DNA of 64,000 nt from assembly GCA_963931865.1 (NCBI GenBank), contig OZ007506.1:13748972-13812971 (forward strand). The letters run 5' to 3'. The position numbers and the translations under genes were made by a program. How positions within the stretch are numbered: the stretch's first letter is position 1; each line of letters starts with the position of its first letter. Below, piece by piece: positions 55,396 to 64,000 of the stretch. Under the pieces are notes generated by a model. That model saw only the letters and a program-made list of their open reading frames with translations. It made no database searches and was not told the origin of the DNA. This DNA comes from Axinella damicornis. Lineage: Eukaryota; Porifera; Demospongiae; Axinellida; Axinellidae.

Positions 55396-57979
55396 CTAGT
55401 TCATCCTCCGAATGAGATGGTTGATCAGATGTTCCCTGTTCCCATGGTCCCCTCCCTCAATGAAGTGTCGGGTCTTTTTCCGGTAACCACCACGTGCATT
55501 GCTCAGCTTGAACGGCCACAGGAAGTTGCTGGCCTCCTTGAAGTGTGACCCCACTGTGAAGATCTCGTGAATGAGGTCCTCCATACAAATGATGCCAAAC
55601 TTTCCCAAAACCTGGTGACAAAAGGACACACATGAAATTGTAAAGCTGGATATTTGCACAGTGTGTTCACATTATTTTAGTTAATAAGCTGGAGACAGCT
55701 CACACAACCGGTAAGAAACCTTCCAACTTGATGTTCGTCCCTGATCAGCAAACCAACATGCACAACCACACTATATACAATGGTATGGTTGTGGTTCCTT
55801 GTGCTTACACAAGCAAGAAGACCAGGGAATACCAGCATCGGCTGTTATCATCTACATGTGTAAGCGGCCATAGCCTTAGCTTGGTTTCCAGGTCCCATCC
55901 GAAAATTGAAAAGGGGCCTGGTAGCACTTCTGTGTTAAATCTGTCACTGCTGTACACGTCATCAAATGTGTGCTACTGTAGGACAAGCCTCATTTCAAAC
56001 ATCATATCAGCTGACTATCCCAGTCACAAAGACTAATGTGGAGCCTGAGAGAACGTTGTTTCATGTTATATCGGTTGATCGGGACTCCAGCTAGTGCTGG
56101 TAGATGATCGTGAAGTTTTTCGCGATGACCTGTATATGTAAACAGCACTCTCCGATTTCGATCGTCCAGCGATCTCCCGCAAACGCGACAGCACATCTTC
56201 ACAAAGGAAAGAGACGAGGATGCAGCAGCATGGTCACATGACGATCTGCATGGTCTGTTCTGTGCTTTATAATACTATAGTCAACACTTTGTGTCATGTG
56301 AAGGGATCACGTTCGCGTGCTGCTTCGTTCTGAAATCTGATTGGCACCCCTTGAAAAGGTGCTGCAATAGTCGACAGAAATTATACAGAAGTGCTACCAG
56401 GCCCCTTTCGTACGGGGCCTGGCCCTACCTGTGGGCTACTGCCAAGTCACGTGACTGTGGTAACTACACCATACTGTCGGCCACCCTTGCCTCAGCCATT
56501 GCTACTTCATGTTAACACAGTTCCAGGTGGAGTAATTGAGGGGAGGGGGGGTGGCTGGCTCAGAGATTTCAAACCCAGACCTCCCTAAATGGCACACTGC
56601 CGTGCTCTATTCAATTCCCCCCCTCCCCCCCAACTTTCTCTATGTTCTGTTTTGCCCCCTTTGTTCTGAAATAAACCCTGCATGACCCATGGCATTACCC
56701 ATGCTGCACCTACTTGTTCGATGACAGCATTGTCCGACAATGGCGTACGTCTCCGGTCCACTTTGCCAAACCCTCGCTTGTAGGTCAGTTCACGAATGCT
56801 CTTCAAGTTCGGGTAGCTGCAACACATTGACAGTAGCACATCACAGTTACAACAGGAGCTAGCTGTAAGACAGCACCACTACTTAACCCGTTATTGATTC
56901 AATAGTCTACCAATTCACTAGGATTTTTAGGCCTTCCCGGAATCGATAGTCCTAAGGTCCAATGGACATGTTTGTAGGCAGTAAGGAACTGAGAGGCAGC
57001 CCCAGGCATTCCGGAAGCCAACCCCTGCCCAACATTCTCGAGAATTCTGCCCCCCCCCCCCCCCCCCCCCCCTCCCCCCCCACCCCTCCCAAAAAAAAAC
57101 ACATGGCCTTAGTGATGATGCAGTGGATGGGCTGTTCATAGTACATACAGGGATAGTGCTACAATAGTGCTACTTACCCCCAGGCAATGTAGGGGTCTAC
57201 CAGCTTCAGCATGCTGATGGAAGCCTTATTCAGTTTGACAAACACTCCATTGTTGATCTGGCGTAGCCGAAGCAGCTGTAATATTTTCCTTGTACGAGGA
57301 CTGACACCATTGATTCTGGAAGGGAGGGATAACAAACAGAGTGGCCGAGTCAGTTAATACTTCCTAAATAAAAAGCAGGAGATAGCACTCTGGCTCTCTG
57401 GCATCAGGGGAGGTAGGTATGCTAGCAGCTTGGTGGGTGGGTTGTCCAAGACTTGGTGCTGAGTTATGAGCGCTTCGGCCTTCCCGTTGGCTGCCCTTGC
57501 TAACATAATTATTGTGTGTGTCAATACAAATTGTACGTTAGCCGCACAAGCAGCCGGGAAACAAGGCTATAGCTACAAACAAGTACAAGCTGGTGGATGT
57601 AATCAAAGTCTGCTGTGAAGTCCGAGAGGTGAGAGTAAGACCAGAGGCTTCATTCTGTTTGCCCTACTTGTTGCAACTTACCAGGAATGCAGTTGCCACT
57701 TATTACTCCATGTGCATTAATTGGAGTGAGCAGTAACCTGGCCATATACTGGTGGATGCATCATTACGCAATCGGAGTCTGGAGCTGAGAGCAAGACTTG
57801 AGGATGCAAATCCATCTTACTGCTGAAGCGCAAATTGATCTCACAAAACGAAACAGAGACGCTCATACCGATGAAACTTGAGAAAACATTTATTGACTTC
57901 TGCTGTACACTACATTAGGAGAGCACTATAGCCTCGTTCCCAGGCTCTCTCTCTGAAAGGAAGAGAGCGCCTGGTAATT

Positions 57980-58022
<43 letters not shown>

Positions 58023-60291
58023 TTGAATAAACGAAAGATACTCCAACTTTCGTGGTAAATGTTGTGCTAGTTACAAATCAGTCACATGCTATTCAAAATA
58101 TTACTCTCTGTTTTCAAGGCATCCCTGGCTTTACTTCTTGCAAGCAAACTGGACAGCTCCACCTTGCGAACCGTCTATCCCGTAAGCAGCAACATACGAT
58201 TAGCAAACTGGTCCCGCAAACAAACCACAGAGAACAAGTTGAGATGAGTGGCCCTCTACGCATACTTGTCATCTGCCTTTCACCAACCTTTGAGGGGGTA
58301 CTCTGTCCTTAAGGCCCAACAATTCGTGCTTTAGCACAGCAGCGAAGGCAAACATGCCTACAAAAAATATTCACGTGTTCATGTGGTTTCGTTCTGCAAT
58401 CCGATTGGTTCTGCCAGAATCCTAGCGGTGGAAGTCCATGGTTTAACCCCCCAATGTTACCAGGCTCTTTTTCCTTTCAGAGAAAGAGCCCTGGGAACAA
58501 GGCTACATGTATATCCAACATTAAAGTAGCTTACCCTTTGATTCTGATGACAAATGCAAGCCTTGCTTGTTCAGGAACATGGAAGTTTCCACACTTTCTC
58601 GCCTCTCTCTTCAATCTGATCTCATCCAACTCGCGCTGACGGTACTCCTTCACATACTGCTCTGCTCGCTTAAAGATCTCCTTACGTTTACCCTTACGCA
58701 GCTATGGAGATGAGGAAATGGGCTCCATAAACGGAGCACCTCAAGACAATCAGACATTCACAGAGTGAACTTGTGGGACACTATTCAGGGTTTCATACGG
58801 GGGGGGGGGGGGGGGCAGCGCACTGGGATCTCCCCCCAGCAAGAGACTCCCCCCCCCCCCCCCCCCCCCCCTCCCAGAATTTAAAAAGGTAATGACCTTC
58901 AAACAAGGCATAATGGTGTTGGTTTTCAACAAAAAAGTGTTTGGTAGCTGCCAAAACCTCACCAGAATCACTATTAGTGCAACCATTTAAATATACATAT
59001 ATTTCTGGGGGGGGGGCCATTTACTCGAGGTGCCACGAGTTTACGATTGAGATGGCTAAGCAAAGGCATCGCTCGGAGTCGTCGAGCTCTGATGGCTCTG
59101 TAACACGAAGCAAGCACAAGATTGGCTATAACGCATTTTGGAAGACGGATTATCCGTGGTACATTCCAGTGTACAACAGTTCTGCATCTACCATTGTCGG
59201 TATGTTGTACTCCGTTTGCAAGCGACACAGCACAAAGCAGAGAAACAGCGCAGGGACATGGACAGATAAACCACGCGTGTACTCTTCTCCACCCCCTGCC
59301 CTAGGTAAACACCCTGGTGAGAACACTGAAACCGTAACACATTGCCATTTTCAGTAGTTTGAGTCCGTTTGACCATTGGCTGTGCTGATTTCAGCAGTTG
59401 ACCGCCCACACAGATTGTATCATTCTTCACTACGACCTAACCGTTGACTAGTCTCGGAACCAGACCCTTCGCGCGGGGGAGGAGGAAAGGGTCTGGGCAC
59501 GTGCCTACTTGTCCTCACGGAATGTAATTTAGCGTGGAAATTAGTGATCAACTGCGATACCACGCGTACGAACACAGTCGACCTGCTCGTTGCTCTCCTC
59601 GACTTTTGTCTGACACTTGCAGGTAATGCAGTACGGCACAGCTATTTGCCGTGTCTAGTCACTGGCGACACCGAAAGTCTGGAGAAAAATCATTTCCCTG
59701 ACGTCATTCGCAATCAACGCTTCTGATTCGTTAGGTCAACATTCCGTCCGACCTGGGGACAACTCAAATGTAAGATGGTGCCCAGACCCTTTCCTCCTCC
59801 CCCACGCGAAGGGTCTGGTTCCGAGACTAACCGTTGACCATATTTCTGAACCACTTTTGAGCATTGACTGCACTTCTTTAGTGGTTTTGACCAATGACCG
59901 ATTACAATTGCAGCCATGACTGCAGAGTCTATGGGAGTGACCTCCCCCTGAAATTCTGGGGGAGGTCACTCGACAGGCCAAGATCATTCTTGGCCTGCAA
60001 TCTGCCTGGCACTCAAAGCTGCTACACTTCATCACACACACCTTCCACTTCATTCAATCGTACACTACCTTTCTCGTTGCTTCCCTGGCAAACGACCGAG
60101 CCTTTCTGATCTCGTCCAACTTCTTCCGCCGCTTAAGCAGCGTCTCGGGTACCGTCGGCAGTTTCTGGGGCCTAGAAATCGAAAAGGAAGACATCATTAC
60201 TATTTCTGACACACTAGAGTGGTACCGTATTCTTTACTAACAAAGATCTGAGTGGATATAAAGTGAAAACTCACTGCTCTGGGTCCGGCAT
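55396..60291 (-). CDS. RPL7: Ribosomal protein L7 (eL7/uL30), six exons
   Basis: Minus-strand exons: 60275-60291, 60069-60171, 58535-58701, 57178-57315, 56714-56816 and 55396-55611, all with GT/AG sites and consistent phases, giving 247 residues (family about 248). Recognisable blocks are [79 protein letters not shown] and [19 protein letters not shown], ending [10 protein letters not shown]. It is a component of the large cytosolic ribosomal subunit. The first exon encodes only MPDPEQ in part, a common split for ribosomal protein genes. A pyrimidine tract upstream fits a TOP mRNA. Introns are swollen by foldbacks and G/C runs. Confidence 0.96.
55911..56409. mobile_element. Foldback element in RPL7 intron 5
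   Basis: aaaggggcctggtagcactt (55910 on) is inverted at 56385-56409 (acagaagtgctaccaggccc). Outer sequence on the left (ggtttccaggtcccatcc) resembles the TAGYCTCG family but the tips are diverged. Confidence 0.7.
57048..57080 (-). repeat. Poly-C tract in RPL7 intron 4
   Basis: Twenty or more C, one T, eight C, then accc. On the minus strand it is a G-run followed by the agaattctcgagaatgt sequence. It creates false Gly-rich frames. Confidence 0.85.
57929..58505. mobile_element. 577-bp foldback element in RPL7 intron 3
   Basis: TAGCCTCGTTCCCAGGCTCT at the left and its partner ending gggaacaaggcta at 58505; arms of ~45 bp include the ctctgaaaggaagagagc stretch. A poly-T/poly-G block (57977-58020) follows the left arm. 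No flanking duplication is evident. Confidence 0.8.
58799..58872. repeat. Opposed G and C homopolymer runs in RPL7 intron 2
   Basis: About 16 G (58799-58815) then, 35 bases on, more than 20 C (to about 58871); they could pair as a hairpin. A further G-run is at 59007-59016. Confidence 0.8.
59449..59829. mobile_element. 381-bp MULE-like MITE with perfect 9-bp duplication
   Basis: ~52-bp inverted ends start TAGTCTCGGAACCAGACCC and differ at about one position. ACCGTTGAC flanks both sides exactly (59440-59448, 59830-59838). The ends resemble those of the MULE at 3797-8270 in start (TAGTCTCG) and layout (internal palindrome around a cgcg(c/t)ggggga core). It lies in RPL7 intron 2. Confidence 0.93.
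59935..59971. repeat. Hairpin with 14-bp perfect stem
   Basis: gagtgacctccccc and its complement around a 9-base loop, in RPL7 intron 2. Confidence 0.8.
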
Positions 60292-60502
60292 TTTCACTAT
60301 TCCACGAGGAAAGGGACTTACTGCGCATGCGCTGGTGTATGAACTTTGACCTACCGGTAGTAGCTTGTTTATGTGCACCTCCCCTTTTTCAGCAAGCATA
60401 GTGCACAGCACTGTGCATGTGCAGGCCAGCGGAGCAGTGCTGCAGCATCCAGAGCTGAGACTGTGCATCACACGATCAGTGTACTCTGCAGTTCTTCTGA
60501 AG
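60292..60502. promoter_or_regulatory. Bidirectional promoter between RPL7 and the FBXO16-like gene
   Basis: On the minus strand the tract CCCTTTCCTC (60315-60306) lies 15 bp before the RPL7 ATG and fits a 5' TOP start. TGCGCATGCGC at 60322-60332 is a perfect match to the NRF1 palindrome. On the plus side a likely noncoding first exon of the FBXO16-like gene ends at 60502 (ttctgaag followed by GTAAGA). No TATA box is seen. Confidence 0.6.
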
Positions 60503-60645
60503 GTAAGAACCATTTCTGGTCTGGTTGCTTCTATGTCACTTTCTGTACTAGCTAGAAACAGAAAAGTAGGCTGTCTCAGAATTTGCAGACTTCAGCATCT
60601 ATAGTAAATCGGTTTTCACATCCTTGACACATAGCTTCAGATGAG

Positions 60646-63600
60646 ATGATGTCCACACCACGTGCATATAACCCGCCATCCACACGTCGGGAGAAAAGCT
60701 CATGGACTCCAAAGCATCATAAGCCCAGCAATGAAAAGGTACAGATACCACACAGTACCCAAAATAGCGGTAGTGCTATTGGTTCAGCATTATGGATGTG
60801 CTATATAGAGCTCTAGTAGTCCATGATCCTAGCCTCGTTCCCAGGCCCCATTTCTCCTCGCCGTCTCGGGCCTGGGAACGAGGCTACCCATGATCCCTAA
60901 CTCAAAATTGACTATAACGGTTAGTGAATGGACATGATTGGTGCAGTAGAGGACTGGACCTGTAGATAATTAATTTCACTGCCAAGCCGTTGTCATTGAA
61001 ACATGAAAGTTCCTTGTTCTGAGTGGCTTGGATAACAAAGCTAAGTTACCCATACGTGGTTGTGCTGTGTGCAATGGCGTTGTCGAAGTTGTTAGCTCCC
61101 CAAACATCTTCTATGTAGATAAATCTACAATCATATTAGCTACGTATTGGTAAACTAAATTGCCTTCTGAGTGCTTTGTTATTGCAACAGGGGGACTCCC
61201 AGACTTCCACTTGCACCCCAAGCGAACAACAGTAACTAGTTACTGATAGGTGCATTGCATCAGTGGCCGGACCGACATATTTTAGCTTCCATTGGGCCTG
61301 TCCTTGATGGCAGGAAGGTATTGATCAAGGCAGTTTGTATAATCGCAGATGTAGTCTAATTAGAGATGAATTGGGAGTCAGAAACCACAGGGTAGTCATC
61401 CCAGTGGACACATTTTCACCGCTGTGATCATGCAGTTACCAGTTAAATTGTGTTGGACATGCACAGTGCATACAAGGATGTGGGCATGGAGAAATTATAT
61501 GCAAATCCAAAGGAGTCTATAGCAAGTATACAACTTCCACAGCCTAGTTACAGAGTTTTTTTACGTACATTCTATACTGCAAGTTGATGCATGATGTTAA
61601 GTGAAACAGTTTTTGAGATTAGGAGTGGCATGATCTGATTGGTGTCATCCTTGCAGATATTTGTGGAGAGGATGGCTCTCATCAAGAAATGGGTACGTTG
61701 ACTGTAACGTGGAGTAGTTCATTACATCGGACTTTGTACTATAGATGAGCTGACACCCACTGAAGTTGGGACCTCCGACGTATTATTGATAACCTTCCTC
61801 TGCTTTAAATGGGATCAGCCATAATTATGGCTGTGTCATGGCATGGTTGAGGTGCCGTCTTTCCTTCCCCTGCTGTGCTGAGTGCGCTCCTCTATAATGG
61901 GCATCAGAGGTGCTCGTTCCTCTAGTGGCTGTTTTGCAAGTGGTCCTTCAGCTGCCATCGATGTGATTTCACTGCCTTTGTGGAACTTACACATTTTTAC
62001 TTGTTCACTGTAAGGTCAATGGCGAAAAGGAAAAAAAACTAGTTGAATCCAGATTCCCATAGCAAGTCTTCTCTCCCTCCCTCCCTCCCGTGCAGTACCA
62101 CTCCTGGAGTGAGCAGCAGCGGTGGGTCCTGGTGGAGCACATCCTCCGCCACCTCTCTGACGCCCAGCTGACTGTAGTGCATGACCTTCTCCATCCCGTC
62201 ATGCCTTCACCCAACCATGACTTCACTAGGGTGCTCCCCCGGCACCTCTGCCTCAGGATACTCTCATACCTCGACCCACAGAGCCTCTGCAGAGCAGCAC
62301 AAGTATGCACTACATTCGTCCCTCTGCACTCACTTAGCTTCATTCCTATAGGCCCACACACAACCATTTGCAGTACAAGAATGGCTTGTCATGTGACACT
62401 ACAGAGGGTAGATATCAACATGGTTTTGATGACTCCACTGCAATGATACATATATATGGCCTACTGTTGCCAGCATTGATGCTCATAACCCTCACTAGCT
62501 TCATTCAACTTCCTGTTCTGAGCTTACACATATTTTCACTGTTACGTGACTCAGAACAGTAACCTCCAATGTTAGTCCTGCTGCCATGGCAGTGACCAAT
62601 GATCTGGCTGGCAATCAAACAATACCCAAACAATACTCCACCTGACCACAGCTGCAGTTTATGGTCTAGCTATGAGTATCAGCTCCAGCATATCTAAGCA
62701 CCCTACAAACTAATTACATACAAACTATGGATAAGCCACCAGTAGCTACTCACATTCAAGTGAAGGAGTTCTGATTTTAAATTCACTCTCTACTGATAAT
62801 TTGCATCTGTGTTGGTGACATGTAGGTGTGCTGGTACTGGAAATACCTCGCTGAGTGCCACGCCCTCTGGCAACCCAAATGCCTCACGCTGGGCTGGTTC
62901 CTCCCCACACCCCCTTCGCAGTTTGACCTCACTGCCTGGAAGAGACACTACGTAGCATGTGTCTGCCAGCTACACTGGAATCCACCCGAGGTGAGCTGGA
63001 CTATATTGCCACTCTGTTGATGCCACAAATCAGTTGCTATTCCCCTTACCGAGGCTCAGAGCAGTATGGTAAAGCACCCTGAAAGGACCACCAGACAGTT
63101 GCTGAAGTGCCATAGTCGGTTATCATTTTGCTTCTTTCTATAATCAGTGCCACCACAACGTATGTAGCAGCATCAACAGTTACAGTGAGCAATACCCTGC
63201 CCTCTTGTAAACCATTATGAGATGAGGCAGTATACATAGAACCATGTGGGAGTTGCACACTCTTACTGTACTGCAGTATTTCGAGCTACTGGTGTAGTAC
63301 TGCCCAGCTCTCTCTGCTTCCTTGCCACACAGCCTCCTGACGGTCTGAATGCTGGAGGTACTGACGAACTTCAGCAAGTCTCTCCCACGGTACACGAAAG
63401 GAGGAAACCTGCAGTCATTGCCAGACACTCCATGCACCTGGATCGGAGACCTTGGAGGGATCCAGATCTACACCCCGAGGATATCCACTTCAGACACGAG
63501 GTGGCAACTGGACTTGAGCGTGGTGGCTACCCCGAGGATATCCACTTCAGACATGAGGTGGCAACTGGACTTGAGCGTGGTGGCTACCCCAAGGATATCC

Positions 63601-63688
63601 ATTTCAGACACGAGGCGGCAACTGGACTTGATGCCGGTGGCTACCCCAAGGATATCCACTTCAGGCATGGACTTGGCGGTGGCAACAG
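60646..63688 (+). CDS. FBXO16: FBXO16-like F-box protein, 5' part of the gene
   Basis: Coding exons: 60646-60738, 61657-61692, 62096-62302, 62826-62990 and 63333-63688, with GT/AG sites; the first four joints are phase 0. The order is SSWTPKHHKPSNEK, IFVERMALIKKW, a helical stretch, the F-box FTRVLPRHLCLRILSYLDPQ with SLCRAAQ (bridging to Skp1 of an SCF ubiquitin ligase), then VCWYWKYLAECHALWQPKCL. This is the layout of FBXO16. The fifth exon encodes four near-identical 19-residue repeats (YPEDIHFRHEVATGLERGG), not known to me in this family. A donor at 63689 follows, so the gene probably continues past the window. Start chosen at the ATG in the 60641 exon; 60641 itself gives an immediate stop. 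Confidence 0.87.
60830..60886. mobile_element. 57-bp foldback MITE with 10-bp duplication
   Basis: TAGCCTCGTTCCCAGGCCC pairs with GGGCCTGGGAACGAGGCTA. Flanks TCCATGATCC (60820-60829) and CCCATGATCC (60887-60896) match at 9 of 10. In the first coding intron of the FBXO16-like gene. Confidence 0.88.
63472..63677 (+). repeat. 57-bp coding minisatellite, four copies
   Basis: The phrase ggatatccacttcaga recurs at 63479, 63536, 63593 and 63650 (third copy reads ccattt), exactly 57 bp apart, so it adds 19 residues per copy and keeps frame. It lies in the last visible exon of the FBXO16-like gene. Confidence 0.92.
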
Positions 63689-64000
63689 GTATGGATCACT
63701 CTGCAGCCCTCACATGGGAACCATTGCTCTTTTTCCCAGCCCTGCCCAGTTTTTGTCAATTGCAGTACTGCAATTTCACAGTCATGTCCATTCCAGTGCA
63801 AGACATTATTCTGCAAAAATGAAATTCCAGGTTTCCGTTGCTATGACAACAACAACCCCTTGTACCCATTGGTCACCATGCAGATAGGCTGCATCCCAGA
63901 TTTGAAGTAAATAGGATGTCGAGTTACAGCCTCTCATAATTCAGGATTTTCCCACTGAAGCCCATACAAATCCAAGGATTTTTCTACTGGAGGCGCCTCC
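63689..64000. other. Probable intron of the FBXO16-like gene
   Basis: Starts with GTATGG. Contains ccctgcccagtttttgtca, a piece of the foldback family, so the open frame running to 63887 is likely not coding here. Confidence 0.5.

Noticed and set aside
56899..57146. Gly-rich minus frames in RPL7 intron 4
   Set aside because: Produced by the C-run inside an intron of a gene with well-defined exons.
60028..60035. Possible C/D snoRNA in RPL7 intron 2 (GTGATGA box on the minus strand)
   Set aside because: No matching D box at a suitable distance; the downstream sequence is a strong hairpin instead.
62005..62367. Minus-strand frame opposite the F-box exon
   Set aside because: Shadow of the FBXO16-like exon, which has clear domain homology and splice sites on the plus strand.

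Overview
The window looks like nuclear DNA of an early-branching animal. I infer a demosponge or close non-bilaterian relative, because spliced animal genes (RPL7, an ABHD10-like hydrolase, an FBXO16-like F-box protein) sit beside a death-effector-domain gene family and a kinase/filamin/NHL gene. The rest is dense with repeats, foldback elements, homopolymer runs and broken gene copies. The taxonomic placement is inference; no marker gene fixes it.

Layout. 1-10.7 kb is an array of ~0.75-kb units (called R1 here). It is interrupted by an array of a second repeat (R2, 362-1951) and by a complete Mutator-like transposon (3797-8270). That transposon has 78-bp inverted ends, a 9-bp target duplication, a spliced transposase-YqaJ nuclease gene and an antisense RecQ-helicase fragment. 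12.7-14.3 kb holds a single-exon cysteine-rich membrane protein gene. 15-34 kb holds a ZMYM/QRICH1-like fragment, three copies of a DED gene (two broken, one intact at 32364-33749), the kinase/coiled-coil/filamin/NHL gene on the minus strand (25910-28300) and a decayed CELF-type RNA-binding gene. 34-40 kb is mostly repeats. 40.2-47.5 kb is the large R2 array, carrying a foldback transposon. 47.5-49.0 kb is a 5'-truncated LINE split by an inverted R2 unit. 49.5-54.6 kb is the three-exon ABHD10-like gene. 55.4-60.3 kb is RPL7 (minus, six exons), head-to-head with the FBXO16-like gene (60.6 kb to past the window end).

How it fits together. The most striking system is the Mutator-like element plus a swarm of short foldback elements across the window. 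These start TAGYCTCG, like the transposon ends, and several have 8-10-bp flanking duplications like its own. I infer they are non-autonomous derivatives or relatives, some sitting in introns of the housekeeping genes. The second is the R2 family, which forms arrays, has a doubled internal half-unit, makes a hairpin at every junction, and has one copy inserted cleanly in a LINE reverse transcriptase whose reading frame is continuous when that copy is ignored.
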